A stretch of 64,000 bases of DNA from an uncultured Ruminococcus sp. (GCF_946415235.1 NZ_CAMKRR010000001.1:1-64000), one strand, 5' to 3'; numbered from the stretch's first letter, positions 52,233-61,722 are shown. A program made the numbers and translations. The notes: generated by a model not told the origin, from the letters alone.

Positions 52233-53009
52233 ATGGATAAGAAAGCAATGTACAGAATAAGCTACGGACTTTTTGTCGTTACAGCCGTCAGTGACGGAAA
52301 GGACAACGGCTGTATAACAAATACTCTCGCACAGGTAACGTCCTCGCCGAATAAGGTGAGCCTTACAGTTGCAAAAAACAATTATACCCACGATCTTATA
52401 ATGGCAACGGGAAGGTTTACAGCTTCTGTTATAAGCACTGAGGCTGATTTTGAGCTTTTCAGGCACTTCGGCTTTCAGTCGGGAAGAGATGTGGACAAGT
52501 TCGCCGAATTTAAGGACTGCAAACGCGGCGAAAACGGCTGCCTCATAGTCACAAAGGGGACTAATGCCTATATATCGGGATCTGTATGGCACAGCATTGA
52601 CCTCGGTACTCATACCATGTTCATTGCGGAGGTAACGGATATGGAAGTCCTCAGTGATAAGCCCTCTGCGACTTATGAATACTACCAGAGCCATATCAAG
52701 CCGAAGCCCGAGGCTGTGGGAACTGCTCCCGACGGACAGACCATATGGAGATGCAGTATCTGCGGCTATGAGTACACAGGCGAGGAGGTTCCCGATGACT
52801 TTATCTGCCCTATATGCAAGCATGGAAAGGCTGATTTCGAGAAGGTCTCGGGCGGCAGTCACGAGGCTGTTCCCGTCGGAAAGACAGAAAGCGGAGAGAC
52901 TGTATGGAGATGTACGGTCTGCGGCTATGAATACGTGGGAGATGAAGTACCTGCTGACTACGTCTGTCCTATATGCGGCGTAGGGGCTGATATGTTCGAG
53001 AAGGTCTGA
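52233..53009 (+). CDS. Flavin reductase-like domain fused to two rubredoxins
   Basis: This 258-aa protein is a flavin reductase-like split-barrel domain (about 1-155, starting YRISYGLFVVTAVSDGKDNG) followed by two rubredoxin domains in tandem. These carry WRCSICGYEYTGEEVPDDF with ICPIC, and WRCTVCGYEYVGDEVPADY with VCPIC. The single-rubredoxin form is known as high-molecular-weight rubredoxin and passes electrons from NAD(P)H to oxygen- or NO-reducing partners. The doubled rubredoxin is a variation. A strong AGGAGG site precedes the ATG. Confidence 0.92.
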   Translation: MDKKAMYRISYGLFVVTAVSDGKDNGCITNTLAQVTSSPNKVSLTVAKNNYTHDLIMATGRFTASVISTEADFELFRHFGFQSGRDVDKFAEFKDCKRGENGCLIVTKGTNAYISGSVWHSIDLGTHTMFIAEVTDMEVLSDKPSATYEYYQSHIKPKPEAVGTAPDGQTIWRCSICGYEYTGEEVPDDFICPICKHGKADFEKVSGGSHEAVPVGKTESGETVWRCTVCGYEYVGDEVPADYVCPICGVGADMFEKV

Positions 53010-53045
53010 GCTTTGCATCAATGCCGTATAAGGGGGATATAATGT

Positions 53046-53798
53046 ATGATAGTTTATTTTTCGGCTACAGGAAACAGTAAATACGCAGCGGAGCGCATTG
53101 CTGCCGCACTCAATGAAAAAACTATGTCCATTGAGGAGGGATGCTATGATATAACCCTTGAGGACGGGGAATGTTTCGGTATCGTCACTCCTACTCACTG
53201 GTGGGCTCTGCCTGTACCTATGAGGGAGTTCTTACAGAAGCTGAGACTTCACAGGCAGGGGAAGCACTATGTTTTCATAGCGTCCACCTACGGTACTACA
53301 GTCGGCTGCAGCGGCGAGGAGGCAAGACATATCCTGCGCGATAACGGTATCCGCCTGAGTGCGGCATACGGCATAAAAATGCCCGATAACTGGACGGTCA
53401 CCTTTGACCTCAGCAATAAGGAAAAGGTAGCCCGTCAGAATGAGGCTGCTGAAAAAAACATAAACAATGTCATAGCAAAGATACTTGACAGGAAAAAGGG
53501 CTGTTTCCAGACTATCAGGACTCCATACGCTATTCATAAGTACACGGACAGGGTATTTGCAAAGGTGAGAATGACAAAAAATCTGAGCGTTGAGGACAGC
53601 TGCAATGGCTGCGGTCTCTGCGCGAAGAAATGTCCCGTGAAAGCCATTGAGATACGCGACGGGAAGCCGGTATGGGTTAAGGAGCGCTGCGCTCTGTGCT
53701 TCCGCTGTCTGCACCATTGTCCGCAGTTCGCTATACAGTTCTGGAACGGTGCTACAAAAAAGCACGGGCAGTATACTAATCCCAATGTAAAGGTATAA
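53046..53798 (+). CDS. EFR1-type flavodoxin/ferredoxin protein
   Basis: This 250-aa protein starts with a flavodoxin-like domain (MIVYFSATGNSKYAAERIA, and later STYGTT). It ends with two 4Fe-4S motifs CNGCGLCAKKCP and CALCFRCLHHCP. It likely transfers electrons and may work with the rubredoxin flavoprotein 36 bp upstream; both may belong to one transcript. Confidence 0.9.
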   Translation: MIVYFSATGNSKYAAERIAAALNEKTMSIEEGCYDITLEDGECFGIVTPTHWWALPVPMREFLQKLRLHRQGKHYVFIASTYGTTVGCSGEEARHILRDNGIRLSAAYGIKMPDNWTVTFDLSNKEKVARQNEAAEKNINNVIAKILDRKKGCFQTIRTPYAIHKYTDRVFAKVRMTKNLSVEDSCNGCGLCAKKCPVKAIEIRDGKPVWVKERCALCFRCLHHCPQFAIQFWNGATKKHGQYTNPNVKV

Positions 53799-53818
53799 GG
53801 AGCTGGAATAAACTCGCT

Positions 53819-54595
53819 ATGGGCAAATCTGACTGCAATTACAGAATATTCAACCGCGACATGATGAAGTATCTTGCCATATTCATCATGTTCTGGGGAC
53901 ATCTTATAGGCTGGGCCGTGCAGTATAAGTACGGTGATGTCGAAGCTTACTATACTCTCCCCATGTGGGAATATATCATAATATACACTTCACTGTTCTG
54001 TCCGCCTGTAATGTTTTTCTTTATAGCGGACGGCTACAAATACACACGTGACAGGAAAAAATATGCACAGAGGCTTCTGCTCTTTGCCTGCATAACTCAG
54101 CCCTTTGACTGGCTGTGCTGTCATAAATTCAGCGGGTGGTGGCACACCAATGTTATATTCACGCTGTTTTTCGGACTTCTTGCCATAATGGCATGGGAGA
54201 GCAAATTCAAGCTTTGGCAGAGGATAGCGCTTGTCATACTGTGTGACGGAATGACGCTGCTTATATATTCAGACTGGATCATATTCGGAGTTCTGTTCAT
54301 ACTGTTCCTGCATATCTTCCGTGAAAAGCCAAAGGCGAGGTTTATAGCCTATATGAGCCTAACAGCTCTGCATTTCCTTCCCAACCTTTTCAGTCTCGGC
54401 AAGATACCCACAGACAGACTTATCATACAGATAGCGGTCATGATGCTCATGTTCGTACTGGCATATCTGTGCATGACTGTGTTCTACAACGGCAAAAAGG
54501 GCAAGCACCCGACTCTGGCAAAATGGTTCTTCTACGGATTTTATCCGCTGCACTATCTCATAATATGGATAGTCGGCGTTATCATCAGTACATAA
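53819..54595 (+). CDS. TraX family membrane protein
   Basis: This 258-aa polytopic protein begins FNRDMMKYLAIFIMFWGHLIGW, with the Lys-Tyr and His typical of TraX acyltransferase-like proteins. Later motifs include PPVMFFFIADGYKYTRDRKKY and FYPLHYLIIWI near the C-terminus. TraX acetylates pilin on F plasmids; chromosomal members in Firmicutes have unknown targets. It follows the ferredoxin gene by 20 bp. Confidence 0.88.
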   Translation: MGKSDCNYRIFNRDMMKYLAIFIMFWGHLIGWAVQYKYGDVEAYYTLPMWEYIIIYTSLFCPPVMFFFIADGYKYTRDRKKYAQRLLLFACITQPFDWLCCHKFSGWWHTNVIFTLFFGLLAIMAWESKFKLWQRIALVILCDGMTLLIYSDWIIFGVLFILFLHIFREKPKARFIAYMSLTALHFLPNLFSLGKIPTDRLIIQIAVMMLMFVLAYLCMTVFYNGKKGKHPTLAKWFFYGFYPLHYLIIWIVGVIIST

Positions 54596-54596
54596 G

Positions 54597-54623
54597 AAAA
54601 GGCACTCTCAGGAGTGCCTTTTT
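54597..54623. terminator. Terminator
   Basis: GGCACTC (54601-54607) and GAGTGCC (54612-54618) with TCAG loop and T run on the plus strand and A run upstream, serving both converging genes. Confidence 0.85.
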
Positions 54624-54628
54624 GATGT

Positions 54629-57226
54629 TTATTGGCTTATGAGAAGCTTACGCAGTGCTATGAGGTCAAATACATCTAAAACAGCATCATTGTTGATATC
54701 TGCATTCTCGGCACTGACTTCTCTTTCGGAACCGAGAAGGTATTTCTGCAGCTTTACAAGGTCTGAGACGTCTGTGCTTCCGTCGCTGTTAACGTCGCCT
54801 ATAAGTGCTTTCACACCTGCTGCGCCGTATACTGCTATCTCGGCTATGTTGCAGAGGTATACGCTGTCCTTGTTGAGCGAGCTTGCGGGAACTCCAGTGG
54901 GTACTTCATAGCGGATATATCGTGCAGTGAGGCTTTCGGATACGTCGATGTAATTCATCTGGTGTGAGGGTACGGCTTCGACCGTATATACCTTTTTCCA
55001 GTTTGTCCCGTCGGAGGAAACACTGAAAGAGCCTCCGACCATTCGGTATTCGTAGCCCTCGCGCGGACAGTATGCGATATTCCCTATAGTGCAGAGTTCG
55101 CCGAGGTCAATATCAACATAGCCGCCCTCAAGTCCGTCAAAATAGGTGTTGATATCACCGTCACAGGCTTTTTCGGCAGAGGTTACTGAGGATTCGTGCC
55201 ATGAAAGGGTTCCTGTTACTTCCTTAGCGCTGAGCCTGTCATACTTTGGCCGTGCCGACTGGCCGTGCGGAGTTCCGAAAAGAGCTATTTCCGCGATATT
55301 CGCACAATAAGCGCTGTCGCTGTTGTACTCGTTGTTAGGAGCGCCCGTGGGAACTTCATACCTTACATAACGGGCTGCTGTGCCGCCCGAAAGGGCTGTG
55401 ACATAGTGCATTCCCGAGGTCGGCTTTCCCTTGACGGTGTAAATTGTCGTCCAGTTCGTACCGTCTGCGGATGCTTTGAAAATGCCGTCTGCCATGCGGT
55501 ATTCATAGCCTGCGCGGGGAGCGTAGCCTATAGCCGTAAGGTCATAGAGCTGTCCGAGGTCTGCCTGTACCCATCCGTCGGAAACGCCGTCAAAATATGT
55601 GGATGTGCTGCCGTCAAATGCATATGTATAAGCTGTTGAAGCGTCGCTCTTCCATGAGTCGGAGCCGCTGAGCATATCCGATGTGATGTTGATCTTGTCT
55701 GTGAGAGCTCCGCCGCCCTTTACTCCGTCAACAATGAAGGTGGTAACGGACTGCTTTGCCAGAGATACGGTCAGAGAGCTGCCTGATACGTTCATTCTAC
55801 CTATGTCTTTCCAGTTTTCGGAATTGCTGGTGCGGACAGCTTCAGCGGAAGCTCCGACACTGTCAAAGCCCGAAAGGTCGAATACCATATCCTTGCCATA
55901 TGAGCTGTCGTTCGTTGCGACTATCACGAGCTTGTTGTTCTTGGTATCAAGGGCTGCCATGCAGCTGCCGCCGCATTTCAGCATGGTCATTCCAGGGCGT
56001 ATGTAGCGTGAGAATTGTCCCATTGCGTAATACTTCTTTGTGAGAATTATATTGTTATTATCATGGTCTGCGACTGCGAGTCCCCAGTAGCCGCCCTGAG
56101 TATTTACCATGCCCTTGTCCTTGTTTCCGTTCATTCCCACGGAGGAAATGTGGTTGTCGATGACCTGCCACAGTATCCACGCGGAGCAGTTGAGCTCGTT
56201 GCAGTCGAGAGTTATGCGGTCTGCAAGCCATAGTGCCGCACCCATCTCTCCTGCGTCCGTACCTGCTGTCGAGCCGCCGTCGACCTCGCTCATCCATAGG
56301 TTCCTGCCTGCCTTTATGGCAGTATTTTTCAGCTCCGCACGTTGGCTGCCGCCGTAGGTGTGAGTGTCTATACGTCCTATAAGAGCCTTTGTGGTATCGG
56401 ACATCTTGTTCCACGAGCTTATTGCCGTATCTATTACGGATTCGTCGCAGGCGCTTATGATAATATCGTTTATGTTCCGCTTTTTCAGGGACTTTGAAAG
56501 CTCCTGATATATCTTGTCCATTGAGGAGCCCTGATCGAAGTGGCAGCCCTCCTGCTTGTTGCTGTAAGCTCCCCAGTAGTTGGTATAGGGCTCGTTCATG
56601 GGGGTTATGCTCTGTACGTTTATGCCCCAGTCGTTTTCGTAATGGGCTGTGACTTCTGCTAAATACTCGGCAAAGTCGGTATACTTGTCATCGCGGAGGT
56701 TATTGTTGCTGGAGTCCTTGGCTCCCGAGCTGCATCCGCTGTTTGTCATATAATACGGCGGAGAGTTCGAGAACATTTCCACTATCATATCATCGCCTGC
56801 GGCTGCGATACAGCGTTTGAGTACATTGCGCTGGTTTGTGTCGGCGCTCCAGTCGTAGGTGACACTGCCGTTATTGTACTTGGTATAGCCCGGCATATTG
56901 GAGTCGGTCCTTGTTATGTGGGTATGTGAAGGATCGTCGCCGCCGCCGATGTTGAAGCGTGCGATATTAAGTCCAAGTCCGTCGGTGCTGAAAAAGGTCT
57001 CGGCTGCTTTCTGTGATAAGGCGTCCGAATAGCCGATGCGGTTTGCCCACCAGCACAGGGACGTTCCCCAGCCCTCGAATTTTCCGCCGTTTATGTCGTA
57101 TACGTCATATGGTGAGATGCTGACCACAGAGGCGGCTCCTGCTTCTGAGACAGGGAAAGCCGCAGCTGTTGATGACAGCAGAAACAGCGAGGCTGCTGCC
57201 GAGATGATACGTCTGAATAGTTTCAT
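54629..57226 (-). CDS. Secreted GH30 beta-1,6-galactanase-like enzyme with two CBM32-like modules and dockerin
   Basis: This 865-aa protein has a signal peptide (to about residue 31), then a GH30 TIM barrel beginning FEGWGTSLCWWANRIG, a start typical of endo-beta-1,6-galactanases of GH30 subfamily 5. The acid is in MNEPYTNYWG and the nucleophile in WMSEVDGG. A beta-sandwich side domain follows, then two F5/8-type (CBM32-like) modules with YEYRMADGIFKASADGTNWT and YEYRMVGGSFSVSSDGTNWK. The C-terminal dockerin has GDVNSDGSTDVSDL and ADINNDAVLDVFDL. It should act on arabinogalactan side chains in a cellulosome. Confidence 0.9.
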   Translation of the reverse strand: MKLFRRIISAAASLFLLSSTAAAFPVSEAGAASVVSISPYDVYDINGGKFEGWGTSLCWWANRIGYSDALSQKAAETFFSTDGLGLNIARFNIGGGDDPSHTHITRTDSNMPGYTKYNNGSVTYDWSADTNQRNVLKRCIAAAGDDMIVEMFSNSPPYYMTNSGCSSGAKDSSNNNLRDDKYTDFAEYLAEVTAHYENDWGINVQSITPMNEPYTNYWGAYSNKQEGCHFDQGSSMDKIYQELSKSLKKRNINDIIISACDESVIDTAISSWNKMSDTTKALIGRIDTHTYGGSQRAELKNTAIKAGRNLWMSEVDGGSTAGTDAGEMGAALWLADRITLDCNELNCSAWILWQVIDNHISSVGMNGNKDKGMVNTQGGYWGLAVADHDNNNIILTKKYYAMGQFSRYIRPGMTMLKCGGSCMAALDTKNNKLVIVATNDSSYGKDMVFDLSGFDSVGASAEAVRTSNSENWKDIGRMNVSGSSLTVSLAKQSVTTFIVDGVKGGGALTDKINITSDMLSGSDSWKSDASTAYTYAFDGSTSTYFDGVSDGWVQADLGQLYDLTAIGYAPRAGYEYRMADGIFKASADGTNWTTIYTVKGKPTSGMHYVTALSGGTAARYVRYEVPTGAPNNEYNSDSAYCANIAEIALFGTPHGQSARPKYDRLSAKEVTGTLSWHESSVTSAEKACDGDINTYFDGLEGGYVDIDLGELCTIGNIAYCPREGYEYRMVGGSFSVSSDGTNWKKVYTVEAVPSHQMNYIDVSESLTARYIRYEVPTGVPASSLNKDSVYLCNIAEIAVYGAAGVKALIGDVNSDGSTDVSDLVKLQKYLLGSEREVSAENADINNDAVLDVFDLIALRKLLISQ

Positions 57227-57276
57227 ATCAGATACTCCTTTCGGATAGTTTTCTCCAAAAACATTATGTTACTAAC

Positions 57277-57305
57277 ATTATAGCGCCTTTTTTGTCTGTT
57301 GTAAA
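57277..57305 (-). promoter_or_regulatory. Promoter of the GH30 gene
   Basis: Minus-strand TTTACA (57305-57300) and TATAAT (57282-57277) with 17-bp spacing. Confidence 0.75.
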
Positions 57306-57365
57306 CATAAATTATGATATTTTTGATGAAAATATGACGTTTTCTTGCCTCGTATCCCTTTTCAC

Positions 57366-57394
57366 TTTACACAGCGTATCAAATGTGTTATAAT
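57366..57394 (+). promoter_or_regulatory. Promoter of the ABC exporter operon
   Basis: TTTACA (57366-57371) and TATAAT (57389-57394) with 17-bp spacing. The transcript would start near 57401, so the cloverleaf that follows lies in the 5' leader. Confidence 0.75.
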
Positions 57395-57422
57395 CTTAAA
57401 GTGAGTTTCGGGTCGTTTTGCA

Positions 57423-57535
57423 GCCGCCGTGCATAGGCGGAGCTTTGCTCCGCCTGACGGTTTCGCTGCAATTACCGAAAATACAGTCAGCAATGCGGGC
57501 GAAACCGTCGGACGCCTGCGTCCATGCACGGCGGC
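57423..57535 (+). ncRNA. Predicted cloverleaf (four-way junction) in an mRNA leader
   Basis: Four perfect stems nest as a cloverleaf: outer GCCGCCGTGCAT (57423-57434) with 57524-57535; arm A GGCGGAGC (57436-57443) with 57447-57454; arm B GACGGTTTCGC (57456-57466) with 57499-57509; arm C GGACG (57510-57514) with CGTCC (57519-57523). Almost every base outside the arm B interior is paired. It lies 38 bp before the ABC ATPase start, inside the transcript. Riboswitch, protein-binding leader or inserted miniature repeat are all possible. Confidence 0.7.
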
Positions 57536-57573
57536 GTACCGCTTCCGTAAAAATTGTTAAGGAAAGGGATACT

Positions 57574-58278
57574 ATGAGCGCTTATGTTGAATTTAAAAAT
57601 GTGAAAAAGACATATAAAACAGGCGAGGTGGAGATACACGCCCTCAATGACGCCAGCTTTGAGATAAATAAGGGCGAATTCTGCATCATCGTCGGTGCAT
57701 CGGGTGCGGGAAAGACTACCATACTCAATATACTCGGAGGTATGGATACACTTTCAAGCGGAAGCGTATTCCTCGACGGTACGGAGATCTCTTCCCTGAG
57801 CAAGAGAAAGCTGACCGCGTACAGACGCTATGATGTGGGATTTGTTTTCCAGTTCTACAATCTTGTGCAGAACCTTACGGCTCTTGAAAATGTTGAGCTT
57901 GCTTCTCAGATATGCCGCGACCCCCTTGACGCGAAAAAGGTTCTCGATCAGGTGGGACTTTCGGAGCGTATGAAGAATTTCCCGGCACAGCTCTCTGGCG
58001 GTGAGCAGCAGCGTGTGGCTATTGCCCGCGCTCTTGCAAAAAATCCCAAGCTGCTCCTCTGTGACGAGCCTACAGGCGCTCTTGACTACGCTACGGGAAA
58101 GGCAGTCCTTAAGCTATTGCAGGACACCTGCCGCGAAAAAGGCATGACGGTAGTGGTCATCACTCACAATCAGGCGCTTACTCCCATGGCTGACCGTATT
58201 ATAACGGTGAAAAACGGTACTGTTTCAGGCATCCGTCTGAATGAAAAGCCTGCGGATATTTCAGAAATAGAGTGGTGA
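57574..58278 (+). CDS. ABC transporter ATP-binding protein (MacB/LolD type)
   Basis: This 234-aa ATPase has Walker [10 protein letters not shown] near residue 40, signature [16 protein letters not shown], and Walker [17 protein letters not shown]. The [10 protein letters not shown] start is typical of the LolD/MacB-FtsX exporter family. The ATG follows GGAAAGG; upstream in-frame sequence is the cloverleaf and is not coding. The permease gene follows 4 bp later. Confidence 0.95.
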   Translation: MSAYVEFKNVKKTYKTGEVEIHALNDASFEINKGEFCIIVGASGAGKTTILNILGGMDTLSSGSVFLDGTEISSLSKRKLTAYRRYDVGFVFQFYNLVQNLTALENVELASQICRDPLDAKKVLDQVGLSERMKNFPAQLSGGEQQRVAIARALAKNPKLLLCDEPTGALDYATGKAVLKLLQDTCREKGMTVVVITHNQALTPMADRIITVKNGTVSGIRLNEKPADISEIEW

Positions 58279-58282
58279 TGCT

Positions 58283-61012
58283 ATGAGATCTGCAATAAAA
58301 AAGACTGCGCTTCGTGAGATACGCGGCTCATTCGGACGTTTTTTCGCTATTTTGGCGATAATTGCCCTCGGAGTAGGCTTCTTTTCGGGCGTAAGGATAA
58401 CTACTCCCGCAATGGTGGATACAATTGACAGATTCCTTGACGAGAATCAGTTTTACGATTACAGGCTCATGTCCGCAATAGGCTGGACCGACGAGGACAT
58501 CGAGGACTTTGCGGGACAAAGCGGTGTCCGCTGCGCTGAGGGAGCTTATTCCGCGGATTTCCTTGCGTCTGGCGTAAACGAATATGTGGTGAGAGCTCAC
58601 TCCATCACGGAAAATGTCAACAAGCTCAAGCTCGTCTCGGGAAGAATGCCCGAGAAAAACAGCGAATGTCTTGTTGAAAACGGCAAATACGGGATAGGGC
58701 TCCAGCTTACCATAGCGGGAACAAATCCCGATTCAATAAGACAGAGGTTCAAGCATGAGACATTTACGGTTGTCGGCTTGGTCGAGTCGCCTTTGTACAT
58801 CAACTTTGAAAGAGGTAATTCCTCTCTCGGAAACGGCGAGATAAGGACCTTTGCTTATTTCCCGAAGGACTCCTTCAACTTTGAGGTGTATACCGAGGCT
58901 TACCTGCGCTTCGATCAGGATCATACCATTTATTCTGACGAGTATGAGGACTATATGGACGGCAGGGAGGAGCAGTGGAAGGAAATCGCACAGTCCCGTG
59001 CTGATATAAGATTCGATAAGCTTTACAGCGAAGCCGAGGAAAAGCTCCGCGACGGCAGAAAAGAGCTGGACGACAAGAAGGCTGAGGGTCAGCAGAAGCT
59101 TGATGAGGCGAAGAAAAGCCTCGATGAGGGCAAGGCACAGCTTGACGAGCAGCTTGCTCAGCTTCAGCAGATAAAGGATATCATGCCCGATCAGTATGCT
59201 TCGGGTATGGAGCAGTACAACGCGGCTTATGCCGATTACGAAAACGGACTTGCGGAGTACGAGAGCTCCGCTGCCGATTACGAAAAGCAGATAAAGGACG
59301 CGGAGGATGAGCTGCAAAAGGGAGAAAATGACCTTGCAAAGCAGAAAAAGCCCGATATATACGTCCTTGACAGAAATACCAATATCGGCTACGCCTGCTT
59401 TGAGAGCGATTCCGAGATAGTTGCTCAGGTGGCAAGAGTATTCCCTGTATTCTTTATACTGGTCGCAGCTCTTGTCTGCATGACTACCATGAGCCGAATG
59501 GTGGAGGAACAGCGTACTCAGATAGGCGGACTTAAAGCTCTGGGCTATTCGGAAGGCTCTGTTATGGGAAAATATATGTTTTACTCGGGAACGGCTGCGA
59601 TACTTGGCTGTGTGCTCGGCTACGGCGCGGGTACTTACCTTTTCCCGAAGATAATCTGGAAAACATATACCCTTATGTACCTTGATCTCCCGATGAAGTA
59701 TCTTTTTGACCGCAAGCTCGCCATCATAGCTCTTGCAGTATCGCTTCTGTGCTCGGTGGGAGTAACATGGTTCAGCTGCCGCATTGAGCTTTCGGAAACT
59801 GCGGCTGCACTTATGAGACCAAAGGCACCAAAGCCCGGCAAGCGTGTATTCCTTGAATACATCGGCTTTATATGGAACAGGCTGAAATTCCTTAAAAAAG
59901 TATCTATAAGGAATATTTTCAGATACAAAAAGCGTTTGTTTATGATGATACTCGGTATCGGCGGCTGTATGGCACTGCTCCTGACGGGCTTCGGCATAAA
60001 GGATTCAATTGCGGGCTTTGCGGATACGCAGTATAGCGAGATACAGGTGGCTGACGCTTCCGCAGTTCTCAGAAAGACCGAGGACGGCATACCCGATGAG
60101 CTGAAACAGGTCCTCGATGATAATACCGAGGACTATACCTTCCTGTATACAGGCTCGTGGGACCTGCTTTACGGTAAAAAGGTCAAGAGCGTGACACTGA
60201 ACGCTGCCGAGGATTTCAGCGGTATGGAAAACTATTTCAGTCTCCATGATATCAGCGGTAAGCCCCTCGAAGCTCCCGCAAAGGGCGAGGCTGTCGTCAG
60301 CCACAGTATAGCGGAGCGCTATGGCATAAAAAAAGGCAGCATAATGAGGCTCAGAAACGAAAATATGAAGGAGCTCAGCGTAAAGGTCACGGGAGTCTTT
60401 GAAAACCATGTATACAACGTGGTTTTCATGGGAAGAGACACTGTATGTGAACAGCTGGGGGAAGACGTTCCGCTTAACAGCGCGTTTCTCAACTTCAGAA
60501 AGGATTCCGACGTCCATGAAGCGCAGGCGGCTATATCAAAGGACAATCACGTTCTTCAGATGCTGGTGTTTGACGATCTCAAGGTAAGGCTCGGCAAAAT
60601 GATGGGCAGCCTTGACTATATCGTTCTCATCGTTATCATCTGTGCGGCAGGCCTTGCGTTCATCGTGCTCTATAACCTTACGAATATCAATATCACGGAG
60701 CGTCAGCGGGAGATCGCGACCATAAAGGTCTTGGGCTTTTTCAGGCGCGAGACCTCGGCATATGTTCTCCGTGAGAACCTTGCGCTGACTGCTATGGGCA
60801 TCATTGCGGGAGTTGGTCTCGGAATACTGCTCCACAGGTTTGTAATGGCGCAGATAAGGGTGGATCTTGTGGATTTCAGCGTGTCTATAGCGCCTGAGAG
60901 CTACCTTTACAGTATTCTGCTGACCTTCCTTTTCACCGTTGCCGTAAACCTGTTCATGCAGATAAAACTTGAGAGGATCAACATGGCTGAATCGCTTAAA
61001 TCCGTTGAATAA
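58283..61012 (+). CDS. ABC transporter permease, FtsX type, with coiled-coil insert
   Basis: This 909-aa permease has an N-terminal helix (RFFAILAIIALGVGFFSGV), a large outside domain, and a charged coiled coil near 245-360 (QKLDEAKKSLDEGKAQLDEQLAQL). Membrane-helix clusters around 385-500 and 545-570, another outside domain, and three final helices (near 770-900) follow. Two FtsX-like halves are typical of mechanotransmission exporters acting on antimicrobial peptides or lipids. It pairs with the ATPase gene just upstream. Confidence 0.9.
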   Translation: MRSAIKKTALREIRGSFGRFFAILAIIALGVGFFSGVRITTPAMVDTIDRFLDENQFYDYRLMSAIGWTDEDIEDFAGQSGVRCAEGAYSADFLASGVNEYVVRAHSITENVNKLKLVSGRMPEKNSECLVENGKYGIGLQLTIAGTNPDSIRQRFKHETFTVVGLVESPLYINFERGNSSLGNGEIRTFAYFPKDSFNFEVYTEAYLRFDQDHTIYSDEYEDYMDGREEQWKEIAQSRADIRFDKLYSEAEEKLRDGRKELDDKKAEGQQKLDEAKKSLDEGKAQLDEQLAQLQQIKDIMPDQYASGMEQYNAAYADYENGLAEYESSAADYEKQIKDAEDELQKGENDLAKQKKPDIYVLDRNTNIGYACFESDSEIVAQVARVFPVFFILVAALVCMTTMSRMVEEQRTQIGGLKALGYSEGSVMGKYMFYSGTAAILGCVLGYGAGTYLFPKIIWKTYTLMYLDLPMKYLFDRKLAIIALAVSLLCSVGVTWFSCRIELSETAAALMRPKAPKPGKRVFLEYIGFIWNRLKFLKKVSIRNIFRYKKRLFMMILGIGGCMALLLTGFGIKDSIAGFADTQYSEIQVADASAVLRKTEDGIPDELKQVLDDNTEDYTFLYTGSWDLLYGKKVKSVTLNAAEDFSGMENYFSLHDISGKPLEAPAKGEAVVSHSIAERYGIKKGSIMRLRNENMKELSVKVTGVFENHVYNVVFMGRDTVCEQLGEDVPLNSAFLNFRKDSDVHEAQAAISKDNHVLQMLVFDDLKVRLGKMMGSLDYIVLIVIICAAGLAFIVLYNLTNINITERQREIATIKVLGFFRRETSAYVLRENLALTAMGIIAGVGLGILLHRFVMAQIRVDLVDFSVSIAPESYLYSILLTFLFTVAVNLFMQIKLERINMAESLKSVE

Positions 61013-61032
61013 CTTAAATGATAACCGAAATT

Positions 61033-61065
61033 TGCTCTCCCTTCAATCGGGGGAGGGCATTTTTG
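61033..61065 (+). terminator. Terminator of the ABC operon
   Basis: GCTCTCCC and GGGAGGGC pair (with one G-T) around a 9-nt loop followed by TTTTT. Confidence 0.7.
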
Positions 61066-61105
61066 TGCAATTCACCAAATATAGGGGAATAGTCCTTGCG
61101 GAGCA

Positions 61106-61134
61106 TTGACATTTTGTGTTTTTTGTGATATAAT
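61106..61134 (+). promoter_or_regulatory. Promoter of the LRR gene
   Basis: TTGACA (61106-61111) and TATAAT (61129-61134) with 17-bp spacing; a near-consensus sigma-A promoter. Confidence 0.8.
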
Positions 61135-61207
61135 AAAAATGAACCTAAAAAAGATAAAAGAGGTTCAAGGGGAAATGTATCGAGGTAATCGATAAGGAGA
61201 ATAATGA

Positions 61208-61666
61208 ATGAATTACAAGATCAGAAGAGGCGTACTCAAAAAGTACAAAGACGAGAGAAACGTCACCGAGATCTTTGTTCCAGATGATGTAGGCATCATC
61301 GGCGAAGGAGCTTTTAACGGCTGTACTAATCTTGTGAGGATCCTTTTACCCGATACCGTTCAGCTTATTGCTGACACGGCATTCAGCGGCTGTGATAACC
61401 TGAAATGCATTGCTCTTCCCGAAAGCACTATAAGGTTGGGCTGGTATGCGTTCAAGGGCTGTCATAACCTCAGTGATCTGACTATCCCTTCAACTCTCAA
61501 AGAGATAGGAAAACACGCCTTTGCAGGCTGTGACCGTCTTGTGTCGGTCAATGTACTGCATGAAGGCAGGATCTACAAGTTTGTACTCAACTCGGAACTC
61601 GATGACGAAAGATGGCAGGAGATAAGACATTCTCTTCGCCGCCTTGACAAAGCAATTGCGGTTTGA
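61208..61666 (+). CDS. Small BspA-type leucine-rich repeat protein
   Basis: This 152-aa protein holds four LRR_5 units of the pattern V/I-G-x-x-A-F-x-G-C-x-N-L (IGEGAFNGCTNL, IADTAFSGCDNL, LGWYAFKGCHNL and IGKHAFAGCDRL). It lacks a signal peptide, so it is probably cytoplasmic, unlike the larger surface BspA proteins. Its partner is unknown. It has its own promoter and terminator. Confidence 0.85.
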   Translation: MNYKIRRGVLKKYKDERNVTEIFVPDDVGIIGEGAFNGCTNLVRILLPDTVQLIADTAFSGCDNLKCIALPESTIRLGWYAFKGCHNLSDLTIPSTLKEIGKHAFAGCDRLVSVNVLHEGRIYKFVLNSELDDERWQEIRHSLRRLDKAIAV

Positions 61667-61673
61667 TAATCCC

Positions 61674-61714
61674 ACACCCCCGTCCGTAATAATGGGCGGG
61701 GTGTTTCTTTGTCC
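61674..61714 (+). terminator. Terminator of the LRR gene
   Basis: ACACCCC-CGTCC pairs with GGGC-GGGGTGT around GTAATAAT, followed by TTTCTTT. Confidence 0.75.
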
Positions 61715-61722
61715 CGACGTAC

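Noticed and set aside
52149-53198. A 349-aa minus-strand frame over the rubredoxin gene
   Set aside because: Shadow of the rubredoxin flavoprotein, whose Cys motifs are unmistakable.
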